64,000 bases of DNA from NCBI RefSeq assembly GCF_000019185.1, contig NC_010334.1:3596001-3660000 (forward strand), in the 5' to 3' direction. The stretch comes from Shewanella halifaxensis HAW-EB4. GTDB taxonomy: Bacteria > Pseudomonadota > Gammaproteobacteria > Enterobacterales > Shewanellaceae. This document shows, piece after piece, positions 29,260-38,752 of this stretch. The position numbers and the translations under genes are program-made. Numbering within the stretch: position 1 is the first letter of the stretch; each line of letters starts with the position of its first letter. Under the pieces are notes generated by a model. That model had not been told where the DNA came from, did no database searches, and was given only the letters and a program-made list of their open reading frames with translations.

Positions 29260-29988
29260 TTATTCAGCTTCTACGAAACCGTCTTGCTCAGCTTGTACAG
29301 CTAGGTCTTGACCACGGCCAGCTTTTGCAGCAGCAGCAACAGAACCAGTGTAAAGACGGATAGAACGCATAGCATCATCATTACCAGGAATGATGTAGTT
29401 GATACCGTCTGGAGAAGAGTTTGTATCAACAACAGCAACAACAGGAATACCTAGGTTGTTAGCTTCTTTAATAGCGATATGCTCGTGGTCAGCACCGATT
29501 ACGAAAATCACGTCTGGTAGACCAGCCATGTTCTTGATACCACCAAGAGACTTCTCTAGCTTATCAAGTTCACGAGTACGCATTAGCGCTTCTTTCTTAG
29601 TAAGCTTGTCGAAAGTACCGTCTACAGACTGGCTTTCAAGGTCTTTAAGACGCTTGATTGATTGACGAACTGTTTTCCAGTTAGTCAACATACCACCTAA
29701 CCAACGGTGATCAACATAGAACTGATCACAAGAAACAGCAGCTTCTTTGATAGCTTCGCTTGCAGCGCGCTTAGTACCAACAAAAAGAACTTTACCTTTC
29801 TTTGATGCAACGTTGCTGATGAAAGCAAGTGCTTCATTGAACATAGGCACAGTGTGCTCTAGGTTGATGATGTGCACACCATTACGAGCACCGAAGATGA
29901 ATGGCTTCATCTTTGGGTTCCAGTAACGAGTCTGGTGACCGAAGTGAACACCGGCTTGTAGCATTTCGCGCATTGAAACTGTAGTCAT
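29260..29988 (-). CDS. rpsB: 30S ribosomal protein S2
   Basis: This 242-aa small-subunit protein contains the S2 signatures AGVHFGHQTRYWNPKMKPFI and later PVVAVVDTNSSPDGINY. Length matches E. coli S2 (241 aa). It is first in the long minus-strand block and divergent from map, as in most gammaproteobacteria. Confidence 0.99.
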   Translation of the reverse strand: MTTVSMREMLQAGVHFGHQTRYWNPKMKPFIFGARNGVHIINLEHTVPMFNEALAFISNVASKKGKVLFVGTKRAASEAIKEAAVSCDQFYVDHRWLGGMLTNWKTVRQSIKRLKDLESQSVDGTFDKLTKKEALMRTRELDKLEKSLGGIKNMAGLPDVIFVIGADHEHIAIKEANNLGIPVVAVVDTNSSPDGINYIIPGNDDAMRSIRLYTGSVAAAAKAGRGQDLAVQAEQDGFVEAE

Positions 29989-30115
29989 TTTATTTACCTT
30001 AAAATATTAGGGGTTAGACCTCCACATATCCCATATCTTCGACCCTATTTAGGGCACCCCGAAGAACGTGTCGATATGTGTGTGATTTAGTATTTATCAA
30101 TAGCCATGTATAATG
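29989..30115 (-). promoter_or_regulatory. rpsB promoter and 5' leader (putative S2 autoregulatory RNA)
   Basis: Roughly 100-120 nt precede the rpsB ATG. A TTATAC element lies near 30106-30111 on the minus strand (plus strand GTATAA) and could be the -10. The leader contains a CCCTAAATAGGG hairpin (30043-30054) next to GGGGTGCCC, then an AAGG ribosome site. S2 represses its own mRNA through a conserved leader in gammaproteobacteria. That this is that element is inferred from position, and the fold was not computed. Confidence 0.4.
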
Positions 30116-30282
30116 GCCGTCATCTTAACTCAGACGAACCACCTAAGGTGGTAACGACAAGAGTCAAACATAACGGCGCGCTTTATACCATAATATGAAA
30201 AAAAGCACAAACATTTACGTCGTTTTTTCGGGCACAGACGTCATATAAAAAGACGACAAATTTAAGACTAAGAGACAGTAGA

Positions 30283-31083
30283 ATGAGTATAGTAATTAAG
30301 ACAGCTGAAGAGATTGAAAAGATGCGCGCCGCAGGTAAACTAGCCGCGCAAGTGCTTGAGATGATAGCCCCACATGTCAAAGCTGGCGCGACAACTAATG
30401 AGTTAAACGATATTTGCGCCAAATTTACTCAAGAGCATGGAGCCATCTCTGCTCCGCTTGATTATCATGGATTTCCTAAATCGATTTGTACCTCAATTAA
30501 TGAGGTGATCTGTCACGGCATACCAAGTGATCGTACATTGGTTGACGGTGATATCATCAACATCGATATTACCGTCATTGTTGATGGCTACCACGGCGAC
30601 ACTTCCAAAATGTTCCTTATCGGCGATGTCAGCCCTAAAAATGCGCGCCTATGCCGAATCGCTCAAGAAGCGCTATATACCAGTATAAAAAAAGTGCGCC
30701 CAGGTATGAAGTTGGGTGAAATTGGTACCTTGATTGAAAAATTTATCAAGTCTAAAAAAACAGGCTTAGAAAAATACACAATTGTCACTGACTACTGTGG
30801 CCACGGTATTGGTGCAGGCTTCCATGAGGAGCCACAGGTGATGCACTACAAAAATAATGACAAGACCGTATTACGCCCAGGCATGTGTTTCACCATCGAG
30901 CCGATGATCAATGCAGGTCGTCACACCAGCGTGTTAGATAAGCATGACAACTGGACGGTAACCACCTCTGATGGCAAAAATTCAGCACAGTGGGAACATA
31001 CATTGCTCGTGACACAAACCGGTGTAGAGGTGTTAACACATAGGGAAGAAGAGAAAGAGCTTCCACGAGTGATTAATCACTAA
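30283..31083 (+). CDS. map: Type I methionine aminopeptidase
   Basis: This 266-aa dimetal enzyme removes the N-terminal Met of nascent proteins. The metal ligands appear in DITVIVDGYHGDTSKMF (Asp, Asp), YCGHGIGAGFHEEPQV (His), IEPMIN (Glu) and WEHTLLV (Glu). Length matches E. coli (264 aa). Divergent from rpsB, monocistronic, with a terminator after it. Confidence 0.98.
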   Translation: MSIVIKTAEEIEKMRAAGKLAAQVLEMIAPHVKAGATTNELNDICAKFTQEHGAISAPLDYHGFPKSICTSINEVICHGIPSDRTLVDGDIINIDITVIVDGYHGDTSKMFLIGDVSPKNARLCRIAQEALYTSIKKVRPGMKLGEIGTLIEKFIKSKKTGLEKYTIVTDYCGHGIGAGFHEEPQVMHYKNNDKTVLRPGMCFTIEPMINAGRHTSVLDKHDNWTVTTSDGKNSAQWEHTLLVTQTGVEVLTHREEEKELPRVINH

Positions 31084-31107
31084 TCTTTTTACCTTCCACC
31101 ATCGACG

Positions 31108-31130
31108 AGGCGTGTATTAACACGCCTTTT
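31108..31130 (+). terminator. Rho-independent terminator of map
   Basis: GGCGTGT (31109-31115) and ACACGCC (31120-31126) form a stem with a 4-nt loop, followed by TTTT. Confidence 0.75.
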
Positions 31131-31298
31131 GCAATTTATGCCCCCTAACACCTCGTTCCACCTTTTTATTGCACCAAAATAAAGCAAGTTACTCGATTAA
31201 TGCCCAGCTAATGAATAAACCAGATAAAGCCCTTTAAATTAGCGATTTTTGCATAGATAATCGTTGCATAACGGATCCGTTCTCGAAGAAGAGATTTG

Positions 31299-33854
31299 AT
31301 GAATAGTGCTCAATCTGCCAAAAACGCTTTAATCGACTTAAACCAAACGATTCTGGATAGCTTTAATGCGAAATCAGATATTCGTTCAATAGTGAGTACT
31401 CGCTGTCAACACGTCGATAAGCTACTTCAGCAGCAATGGAGCGCCCATAAACTTGAACAGTTTCCTATCGCATTAATTGCCGTCGGGGGCTATGGACGCG
31501 GAGAGCTACATCCACAATCAGATGTAGACCTACTGTTTCTCACCGAAGGTGAGCTATCCCAAGATGCCGAACAAGCATTAAGCGCTTTCATCGCTTTTAT
31601 CTGGGACGCTGGGCTTGAGGTTGGTCATAGTGTTCGCAGTATTGAGCAAACCCTTGAGCAAGGCCGCAGCGATATTACTGTGGCGACAAATCTACTCGAA
31701 TCTAGATTACTCTGCGGCCCGCAAGCACTCTTTACCCTACTTTATCGCAATATTCGCCAAGACGACTTTTGGCCAAGCAGTGAGTTTTATGTCGCCAAAC
31801 GCGATGAGCAAGCGGTCCGCCATAGCCGCGCTAACGCCTTTGACTTAGAGCCTAATCTAAAAAGCTGCCCAGGTGGTCTTAGAGATATTCAGACCGTCGC
31901 TTGGGTGGCCATGCGTCACTTTAATGCCGAAAAATTTGAAGAGCTGGTCTACCACGGTTTTTTAGACCCTGTAGAACTCGATGAACTGTTAGAAGCGCAA
32001 GACTTTTTATGGCAACTGCGCTGTTCACTGCACTTAATCTCAGGCCGTGATGAAAACCGACTATTGTTTGATCTACAGCCTCAAGTTGCCAAGTTGATGG
32101 GCTATGAAGATGGTACACAACTCGCCGTTGAGCAGATGATGAAGAACTATTACCGCACGGTTAGGCGAGTAATGGAGCTGAATCAGATGTTGTTGCAACT
32201 GTTTAAGCGGGCAACATTAGGCCACATAAAAGCATTAGAAGTCGTGCCGATAGATGACAACTTTCAACGACGCGGTATCTTTATTGAAAGTTTACACAGC
32301 GACTTATTTGATACGCCAGAAAATATCTTACAGCTGTTTTTGTGGGTCGCTAAGAACTCTAATATTCAAGCTATCTACGCGGTCACATTACGCAGTTTAC
32401 GTCGCGCTAGACGTGCTCAACTACAACCACTGATGTACCACGAGTCATGCCGTAAACTGTTTATGCAAATATTGCGTCACCCTCGTGGCATCGTCGCGCT
32501 TTCGCTTATGCATAAACACGGTGTACTGTCCGCCTACTTGCCTGCATGGCGCGCCATTGAAGGGCAGATGCAGTTCGACCTCTTTCACGCCTATACCGTC
32601 GATGAGCATACCCATAGGTTACTGCTTAACATCGAGAACTTTGCTCAGCCGGAACAGAAAGAGGAGTTTCCATTAGGCTCTGTGCTAATAAATCAGTTGC
32701 CTAAGAAAGGCTTACTGGTACTGGCTGCAATCTTCCACGATATCGCCAAGGGTCGCGGTGGCGATCACAGTAAACTTGGCGCTATTGATGCGCTAGAGTT
32801 TTGCAAATTACACGGCATGAACGACCATGATGGCCGTTTAGTCAGTTGGTTAGTTGAAAACCATTTAGTGATGTCGGTAACAGCTCAGCGCCGCGATATT
32901 TCCGACCCCGATGTGGTTGCCGATTTTGCTGAACGAGTCCGTGATGCAGTGCATTTAAGTTACCTCTACTGCCTTACCGTTGCCGATATCTGCGCCACCA
33001 ATGAGAGAACCTGGAATAACTGGAAAGGCTCGCTGCTACGAGATCTCTATTTCTCAACGCAGCGGGTACTTGCCCGTGGTAAAGAGAAACCCGTCGATAT
33101 CCGAGCTCGTGTTCGCGAACACCAAGCTAAAGCCAAGAAAGAGTTGCTACGTCGCGGCATTAAAGAGAAAGACTTAGATGCGCTATGGCAACGTTTTAAA
33201 GCCGATTACTTTCTGCGTAACCAGCCTAATCAAATCGCCTGGCATGCCGAGGTCATCATCAAACACAAGCAAGATGAGACCTTAGTTGTTATTTCGAAAC
33301 ATATGACCCGTGGCGGGACAGAGTTGTTTGTCTACGGTAAAGACAAGCCTAAGTTGTTTGCCACTGTGATGGCGATATTAGACAATAAAAATATTACTGT
33401 TCATGATGCCAGCATCATGACGTCCAAAGACAACTATGCGCTGGACTCTTTCGTGATTTTGGAACAAGATGGCGAACCGGTGTCGCAGCTTTCCCGTATT
33501 CAAGGGATCAAGAAGACGTTAATAAAAGCCCTAAGTAATGAAACGCCTAAGTTGCCGAAGTTTAGAAATCTTTCAAGAAAGATGAAACCTTTTAAAGTTG
33601 CAACCCAAGTGAGTTTCCCTGCGACCCGAAGCCATGGTAAAAGTATGATGGAGCTCATCGCACTTGACTCACCAGGGTTACTCGCAAGAGTCGGCGAAAT
33701 ATTATATCGCTGCGAAATAATCCTACTTGCAGCAAAGATCACCACCATTGGCGAGCGAGCGGAAGATTTCTTTTTATTGCAGACCGCCGATGGGCAACAA
33801 CTCGATGACACGCAACAAGCTAAATTGCGTGAAGCACTCACCAGTGCTTTATAG
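31299..33854 (+). CDS. glnD: Bifunctional uridylyltransferase/uridylyl-removing enzyme (PII sensor)
   Basis: This 851-aa enzyme uridylylates PII at low glutamine and removes UMP at high glutamine. An N-terminal nucleotidyltransferase carries GGYGRGELHPQSDVDLL (63-79). An HD domain (IFHDIAKGRGGDHS, about 480-500) performs deuridylylation. Two C-terminal ACT domains sense glutamine. A TTG directly before the ATG keeps the frame open to 31296, but the ATG at 31299 is the natural start. Upstream map and downstream dapD are separate units in the same direction. Confidence 0.97.
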   Translation: MNSAQSAKNALIDLNQTILDSFNAKSDIRSIVSTRCQHVDKLLQQQWSAHKLEQFPIALIAVGGYGRGELHPQSDVDLLFLTEGELSQDAEQALSAFIAFIWDAGLEVGHSVRSIEQTLEQGRSDITVATNLLESRLLCGPQALFTLLYRNIRQDDFWPSSEFYVAKRDEQAVRHSRANAFDLEPNLKSCPGGLRDIQTVAWVAMRHFNAEKFEELVYHGFLDPVELDELLEAQDFLWQLRCSLHLISGRDENRLLFDLQPQVAKLMGYEDGTQLAVEQMMKNYYRTVRRVMELNQMLLQLFKRATLGHIKALEVVPIDDNFQRRGIFIESLHSDLFDTPENILQLFLWVAKNSNIQAIYAVTLRSLRRARRAQLQPLMYHESCRKLFMQILRHPRGIVALSLMHKHGVLSAYLPAWRAIEGQMQFDLFHAYTVDEHTHRLLLNIENFAQPEQKEEFPLGSVLINQLPKKGLLVLAAIFHDIAKGRGGDHSKLGAIDALEFCKLHGMNDHDGRLVSWLVENHLVMSVTAQRRDISDPDVVADFAERVRDAVHLSYLYCLTVADICATNERTWNNWKGSLLRDLYFSTQRVLARGKEKPVDIRARVREHQAKAKKELLRRGIKEKDLDALWQRFKADYFLRNQPNQIAWHAEVIIKHKQDETLVVISKHMTRGGTELFVYGKDKPKLFATVMAILDNKNITVHDASIMTSKDNYALDSFVILEQDGEPVSQLSRIQGIKKTLIKALSNETPKLPKFRNLSRKMKPFKVATQVSFPATRSHGKSMMELIALDSPGLLARVGEILYRCEIILLAAKITTIGERAEDFFLLQTADGQQLDDTQQAKLREALTSAL

Positions 33855-33885
33855 ATTTTTTTAAACAAAATATTGGGAGAAGTTA

Positions 33886-34710
33886 ATGGAGGCTTTACGC
33901 CAACGTATTGAGGCGGCTTTTGAAGCACGCGCAGAGATCACACCAACAACCGTTGAACCAAGTGTTCGCGCAGATGTTGAGAAAGTGATTGCCATGCTAG
34001 ACACTGGCGAAGCCAGAGTTGCAGAGAAAATTGACGGTCAATGGCATGTTCATCAGTGGTTAAAAAAAGCCGTGCTGCTTTCATTCCGTATTTTCGATAA
34101 CCAAGTTATCGATGGCGCAGAAACCAAATACTTCGACAAAGTACCAATGAAGTTTGCCGATTATGACGAAGCTCGTTTCCGTAAAGAAGCGATCCGTGTT
34201 GTACCACCAGCAGCGGTTCGTAAAGGCTCGTTCATCGGCAAGAACACGGTTCTAATGCCATCTTACGTTAACCTAGGCGCCTATGTAGACGAAGGCACTA
34301 TGGTTGATACTTGGGCAACTGTTGGCTCTTGTGCTCAAATCGGTAAGAACGTTCACCTATCTGGCGGTGTTGGCATTGGTGGCGTTTTAGAGCCACTACA
34401 AGCAGGCCCAACCATTATTGAAGATAACTGCTTCATCGGTGCACGCTCAGAGGTGGTAGAAGGCGTTATCGTTGAAGAAGGTAGTGTGATCTCTATGGGC
34501 GTTTATATCGGCCAAAGTACTCGTATTTATGACCGTGAGACCGGTGAAGTACATTATGGCCGTGTACCTGCGGGTTCGGTAGTGGTTGCGGGTAACTTAC
34601 CCTCTAAGTGTGGTACCTACAGCCTATACGCCGCTATCATCGTGAAGAAAGTCGATGAAAAAACCCGCGGTAAAGTGGGGATCAACGAGCTATTACGTAT
34701 CGTTGACTAA
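33886..34710 (+). CDS. dapD: 2,3,4,5-tetrahydropyridine-2,6-dicarboxylate N-succinyltransferase
   Basis: This 274-aa trimeric left-handed beta-helix enzyme succinylates tetrahydrodipicolinate in the lysine/meso-DAP pathway. The N-terminal helical domain (1-100) precedes hexapeptide repeats (GKNTVLMPSYVNLGAYVDEG and IGKNVHLSGGVGIGGV regions). Length equals E. coli DapD (274 aa). GGGAG precedes the ATG. It lies 31 bp after glnD, so the two may be co-transcribed, and ends at a strong terminator. Confidence 0.98.
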   Translation: MEALRQRIEAAFEARAEITPTTVEPSVRADVEKVIAMLDTGEARVAEKIDGQWHVHQWLKKAVLLSFRIFDNQVIDGAETKYFDKVPMKFADYDEARFRKEAIRVVPPAAVRKGSFIGKNTVLMPSYVNLGAYVDEGTMVDTWATVGSCAQIGKNVHLSGGVGIGGVLEPLQAGPTIIEDNCFIGARSEVVEGVIVEEGSVISMGVYIGQSTRIYDRETGEVHYGRVPAGSVVVAGNLPSKCGTYSLYAAIIVKKVDEKTRGKVGINELLRIVD

Positions 34711-34739
34711 TCACTTATCAGTAATAGTGATACAAATAC

Positions 34740-34767
34740 AAAAATCCCGCTTCTCGCGGGATTTTTC
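34740..34767 (+). terminator. Rho-independent terminator of dapD
   Basis: AAAAATCCCGC pairs with GCGGGATTTTT around TTCTC, followed by more T. Thirty base pairs after the dapD stop. Confidence 0.93.
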
Positions 34768-34906
34768 TTATCTTTTCACAATTGACATACTTTGTTACCC
34801 CGAGACACACTCTGTGCTCTTTTCAATATTTTGATACAACTCTATGGCTAATATTTCGGTACGCCAAACTCATTGGGCTTTACTCAATGGTGAACCCCAA
34901 TGTGAG

Positions 34907-35176
34907 TAATGCCAATCAGTATAAGAAATTGATCTACTCAGAGCGTTTTTGGCAAACTAATTCAAGGCGAATAGCTGAAAGAATGGTTATTTCATTGTAA
35001 AGCTTTTCAACGCAGAAGTAGGAAGCCAAAAACGCTCCAGAATGGCGAGTTTTAGCGATTCTGATGCTGTGTTAACGAGCTTAACCGTAGTTCAACTATG
35101 CTCTTCACTCGTTGCCTTGCCTCATAACCGCTAAATTCTCGCTGGGCGACCAAGTCTTTATATTGATTGGTATAAG
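34907..35176. mobile_element. MITE-like repeat, copy 2 (about 270 bp)
   Basis: Second copy of the element at 4715-4985, in the same orientation, with matching ends TAATGCCAATCAGTATAAG and, inverted at the right, CTTATACCAATCAATATAA. Most internal differences are single-base changes, with a diverged patch near 34987-35005. Its right end (35176) falls inside the AAGGAG ribosome site of the following DUF3718 gene. Confidence 0.75.
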
Positions 35177-35185
35177 GAGCAGGAT

Positions 35186-35530
35186 ATGATTAGAACATAC
35201 GTTTTAGCCGGAGCCGCGCTAGCAATGTCATTTAGTGCTACCGCAGCGATGTCACCTCAAATTGAAGAGACATTAGTCTCTGTCTGCAAAGCAGGCGCAA
35301 GTAACAACGTATTTAGATTCAATAGGACGATGAAAGATTACCGTATCAATAAGAGCAGGGTTTTCCCGCGCTTAGTCTGTAACGGCGAAAGCTTTTATAA
35401 CTTTACTGTAAATGCGGGTGCCGATAAAACCGCTAAGAAAATTGCACCATACATCCACGGAACCGTAACGATTAAAGATATCGCCTTAACGGAGTCGGAT
35501 GCAGAGTTTTATGTTGTTAACTATGAATAG
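35186..35530 (+). CDS. DUF3718 family secreted protein
   Basis: This 114-aa protein has a Sec signal peptide (1-20, ending SATA|AMSPQ). It looks like the small periplasmic DUF3718 family known mainly from Shewanella and related genera, of unknown function. Two Cys (in SVCKAG and LVCNGES) could form a disulfide. AAGGAG at 35174-35179 is 6 nt from the ATG and straddles the end of the MITE-like element, so the insertion shapes its translation start and probably its promoter. A terminator follows. Confidence 0.82.
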   Translation: MIRTYVLAGAALAMSFSATAAMSPQIEETLVSVCKAGASNNVFRFNRTMKDYRINKSRVFPRLVCNGESFYNFTVNAGADKTAKKIAPYIHGTVTIKDIALTESDAEFYVVNYE

Positions 35531-35552
35531 GTTCCCCTTCAGTAAAAATAAC

Positions 35553-35576
35553 AGAGGCGAAAGCCTCTTTTATTTT
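35553..35576 (+). terminator. Terminator after the DUF3718 gene
   Basis: AGAGGC-GAAA-GCCTCT with a GNRA tetraloop, followed by TTTATTTT. Confidence 0.85.
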
Positions 35577-35598
35577 GCTTAAAACAGAAACTTATAAG

Positions 35599-36432
35599 CT
35601 AAAACACCACCGTTTTATTACCATAAACAATCACCTCTTCATTAATCACTAAATGTAGTGCTTTACTCAATACGCTTTTTTCAACATCGCGCCCGCAACG
35701 AACCAACTCCTCAGCGCTAAAGCTATGATCAACTGGGATCACGTCTTGTTTGATAATGGGTCCCTCATCTAGCGAATCCGTCACAAAGTGCGCCGTTGCC
35801 CCTATGATCTTAACCCCTCGCTCCCATGCTTGCTTATAGGGAGCTGCACCGACAAATGCAGGTAAGAATGAGTGATGAATATTAATCATTTTACTTTGAT
35901 ATTGACGTACAAATTCAGGCGTCAAAATCCGCATATACTTTGCCAGCACAATATAATCGGGATCATAAGCTGTGATCGCCTTTTGCATTGCTTCTTCATG
36001 CTCGCTGCGACTCAATTCTTGATGGCTAATGCCGTGAAATGGAATATCAAACTTCTCTACCAAAGGCTTAAGCGTGTCGTAATTTCCTATAACAGCGGCA
36101 ATCTCGACATTAAGCGCCCCGGAATAGGATTTAATTAATATATCACCTAAGCAATGTGCTTCTTTAGTGACCATAATCACAATGCGCTTTTTACCGGCAT
36201 CGACGAGCTTAGTGTGATTCTTTTCTGGAAGAACAGACTGAAGCTTATTGAGCAATAACTCTTCCTCGAAGCTCCCCTCTAGCTCTGTACGCATAAAGAA
36301 TCGCCCATGAGCATGATCAACAAACTCACTATTTTTTGTAATATTAAGCCCATGCTCAAAACAAACACGGGTGATCTTGGTTATCAGCCCTGGAGCATCC
36401 GCACAATCTGTTATCAATACTTTCCGTTGCAT
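35599..36432 (-). CDS. purU: Formyltetrahydrofolate deformylase
   Basis: This 277-aa enzyme hydrolyses 10-formyl-THF to THF and formate, balancing one-carbon pools and feeding purine synthesis. An N-terminal ACT domain (1-80, methionine/glycine sensing) precedes a formyltransferase-fold catalytic domain with NIHHSFLPAF and a conserved Asp in FVTDSLDEGPII. Length matches E. coli PurU (280 aa). Monocistronic. Confidence 0.96.
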   Translation of the reverse strand: MQRKVLITDCADAPGLITKITRVCFEHGLNITKNSEFVDHAHGRFFMRTELEGSFEEELLLNKLQSVLPEKNHTKLVDAGKKRIVIMVTKEAHCLGDILIKSYSGALNVEIAAVIGNYDTLKPLVEKFDIPFHGISHQELSRSEHEEAMQKAITAYDPDYIVLAKYMRILTPEFVRQYQSKMINIHHSFLPAFVGAAPYKQAWERGVKIIGATAHFVTDSLDEGPIIKQDVIPVDHSFSAEELVRCGRDVEKSVLSKALHLVINEEVIVYGNKTVVF

Positions 36433-36777
36433 ATACCCTCTTCCTCTCAGTCTGCACTCATTATCAACACCAAACTAATCAACTTAGAAAATACCTACAA
36501 CAGCCTGAGCCGATATATCTTTATCTACTCACTTGATATTGAAGATATCGTATTTTTCAATATCAATTAATGAACAAACTGTTACGGAGAAAAGTGTGAG
36601 TGGAAATACAGTTAACAGACAAACAGCTAGTTCAACTCTGACGCTAGATCAGTAATTCGATTTACAATAGCTGAACTCATATCGAGATATCGATAAATTA
36701 AGGGAAAGAAAATTAAAACAAAAATGGCTAAGCCATGAGTGGCTGTAGCCATTATCACGAGTAGATAAAACCCTTGC
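36433..36777. other. Intergenic region between yqcA and purU
   Basis: No gene is seen. A perfect 11-bp inverted repeat TTGATATTGAA/TTCAATATCAA lies at 36533-36566 with a 12-bp spacer, about 100 bp upstream of purU. It could be an operator or RNA hairpin. The rest is AT-rich with nothing recognisable. Confidence 0.4.
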
Positions 36778-37242
36778 CTAAGCTGCCAACTCGGTATCGA
36801 TGAGTTTATTCCAACTCGGTAACCAAGTTAACGCTTCAACTTCAGGCTCCATTGTTTCACCTGCGTCAATTTTTAAAAACTCCCCTAGCAGCTTGGCACC
36901 TAACTCTTCAAAGAGATTTAAAAGCTGTTCACCCGCACCACAGTATGTTTCGTAGCTGGAGTCACCGAGCGCAATCAAACCAAATTTAAGATTGGGTAAA
37001 TAAGGTGCCTTTGACTGCATTTCATTGAACCAAGGCTGGATATCTTCAGGCAAGTCACCTTGGCCTGTCGTCGAACACACAAGCAATAGCAGTTCATCTT
37101 CTGGTGGCACGAAGCCCGATAACTGTTCGGGTTGATACAAGACAGCATCACGCCCTAACTCAATTAACGCTTGTTGTAGCGTCTCGGCAACAAACTGCGC
37201 TCCCCCATAAACTGTTCCAAAAACTAGATTCACTTTTTTCAT
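36778..37242 (-). CDS. yqcA: Flavodoxin family protein (YqcA-like)
   Basis: This 154-aa short-chain flavodoxin should carry FMN and shuttle single electrons. The phosphate loop is GTVYGGAQFVAE (variant of the T-x-T-G-x-T loop), with further FMN loops CSTTGQGDLPED and LGDSSYETYCGAGEQ. It could be called MioC by sequence. Synteny with truC, yqcC and syd favours YqcA, which occupies this cluster in E. coli. Separated from truC by 328 bp. Confidence 0.88.
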   Translation of the reverse strand: MKKVNLVFGTVYGGAQFVAETLQQALIELGRDAVLYQPEQLSGFVPPEDELLLLVCSTTGQGDLPEDIQPWFNEMQSKAPYLPNLKFGLIALGDSSYETYCGAGEQLLNLFEELGAKLLGEFLKIDAGETMEPEVEALTWLPSWNKLIDTELAA

Positions 37243-37570
37243 GTTTTACTTCGCCTAAAAGCTATTTAGTTATATCCTTAACATACTGTACCGACAAACA
37301 TTGCTGCAAGCTTTACAGCAATATTGAAGTGATAGCTAAGAAGGATCCGCTGCAATGAGACATTCTTGTAGACAAAGGCACCGCAAACACCTGCAACGCT
37401 GTGCCCATATAAGAAGGATGTGTTACTTCCACACGGTACAGAATCTAAGGTCTGATATACAAGCTATCAGCCCCCCAAGCCTTAGCGAAAAAACTAAAAG
37501 CACAACAAAATAAATGTCTTAAGCAGCAATCCACATTGGTTCGACAAATAACAGCTAACTGATAAATCAA
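37243..37570. other. Intergenic region between truC and yqcA
   Basis: A gap of 328 bp without a convincing ORF, terminator or repeat. It presumably holds the yqcA promoter. Nothing specific is visible. Confidence 0.3.
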
Positions 37571-38410
37571 CTAGATTTTGCACCCGTTAGCGATGATAAG
37601 CGGTTGTTTGTCGACAGATAAAGTGTCTTCATGCCAGCCCAGCCCTTCAAATAGCTGTAGCCATTCTGTCTCTAGTTCAGTCTCAATCTCGATCCTCTCC
37701 CCTGTTCTAGGGTGATTAAAGCTCAGCTTCTTTGCGATAAGCCATAACCGATTAATCCCGAAGTGAGAACGGAAAAACTTATTTTGCTTTCCATCACCAT
37801 GGGTTGTATCTCCAAGGATCGGGTGACGTAAGTGTGCCATATGACGTCTTAGCTGGTGCTTACGCCCAGTATGGGGGGAAAGCTGAACTAGCGCGTAACG
37901 ACTCGTGGCATAACGGCCAGAAGAGAATGGGATCTCACTATTTAACAACGGCTGATAACTTGTCACTGCATCTTGCGCAGCCTTATTCGGATCAACATCT
38001 TTATCACCTAGCTCATCGAGTTCCTCTTTTAATGCATAATCGAGCGTACCGGCCTCATGCATATTGCCACGGACAATGGCCAAGTACTCTTTATCGACTG
38101 TATGATCGGCAAATTGCCCGCATAATGCGTTGGCCATTTCACTGCTTTTAGCGAATAACAATATTCCCGATGTTGGTCTGTCGAGCCTGTGTACAGGAAA
38201 CACATGACAGCCGACTTTATCGCGCGTGAGCTGCATGGCAAAAAAGCGCTCACGACGAGCAAGGTAACTACGGTGAACCAAAAGACCGGCAGGCTTGTGG
38301 ATCGCCACCACATCATCATCTTCGAATAACACTTCAATATGAGGGGCGATCTCTTCAGCCTCAATATCAAGCAGTTCGCTATCTGCTACTTCTCTCGTTT
38401 CATCACTCAT
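37571..38410 (-). CDS. truC: tRNA pseudouridine(65) synthase TruC
   Basis: This 279-aa RluA-family synthase isomerises U65 in certain tRNAs. The catalytic Asp is in the signature HRLDRPTSGILLFAKS, with HTGRKHQLRRHMAH and GDTTHGDGKQNKFFR downstream. The N-terminus is about 20 residues longer than E. coli TruC. It is read after yqcC (21-bp gap), the conserved E. coli order. Confidence 0.95.
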   Translation of the reverse strand: MSDETREVADSELLDIEAEEIAPHIEVLFEDDDVVAIHKPAGLLVHRSYLARRERFFAMQLTRDKVGCHVFPVHRLDRPTSGILLFAKSSEMANALCGQFADHTVDKEYLAIVRGNMHEAGTLDYALKEELDELGDKDVDPNKAAQDAVTSYQPLLNSEIPFSSGRYATSRYALVQLSPHTGRKHQLRRHMAHLRHPILGDTTHGDGKQNKFFRSHFGINRLWLIAKKLSFNHPRTGERIEIETELETEWLQLFEGLGWHEDTLSVDKQPLIIANGCKI

Positions 38411-38431
38411 TTCAAATCTCTCTTAACAGCG

Positions 38432-38752
38432 CTATTCTGTCTGACTCAATAGCGTGTCTAAATCAGTTAAAATACTAATTAAATTTTGTAACTCAGGCTG
38501 ACTTGCCCAAACATGCTCTGCCATTGGCGCTACGGCCATCGCTTTTGGCAACGGCATTTTCTCATCGAGCATATAACGCATTTTAGGTAAAAAAATAAAC
38601 TGTAACCAATGCTCAAAGGGCATCACATCGCACGCAAAAGGTGTTGTGCTGGCTAACGCCTTTACCGTTGGGGCTTGTGAGCTTAGTAAATCTTGTTTGG
38701 CCAACTCAGCTTCTAAAGCATCTAGTTTCTCGTTTGTCTCAACTTCTATCAA
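38432..38752 (-). CDS. yqcC: YqcC family protein
   Basis: This small conserved protein (106 aa from TTG 38752) contains the family motif MPFEHWLQFIFLPKM followed by LPLPKAMAVAPM-type sequence, close to E. coli YqcC. The reading frame stays open to an ATG at 38884, which would add 44 residues with no family match. An AGAGAGG box lies 6 nt before TTG 38752, and that start gives the family length (E. coli 109 aa). Function unknown. Coupled with truC downstream. Confidence 0.85.
   Translation of the reverse strand: MIEVETNEKLDALEAELAKQDLLSSQAPTVKALASTTPFACDVMPFEHWLQFIFLPKMRYMLDEKMPLPKAMAVAPMAEHVWASQPELQNLISILTDLDTLLSQTE

Noticed and set aside
34782..35000. 72-codon plus-strand ORF after dapD
   Set aside because: It begins next to the terminator and runs into the MITE-like element, is not open in the other copy in the same way, and has no ribosome site.
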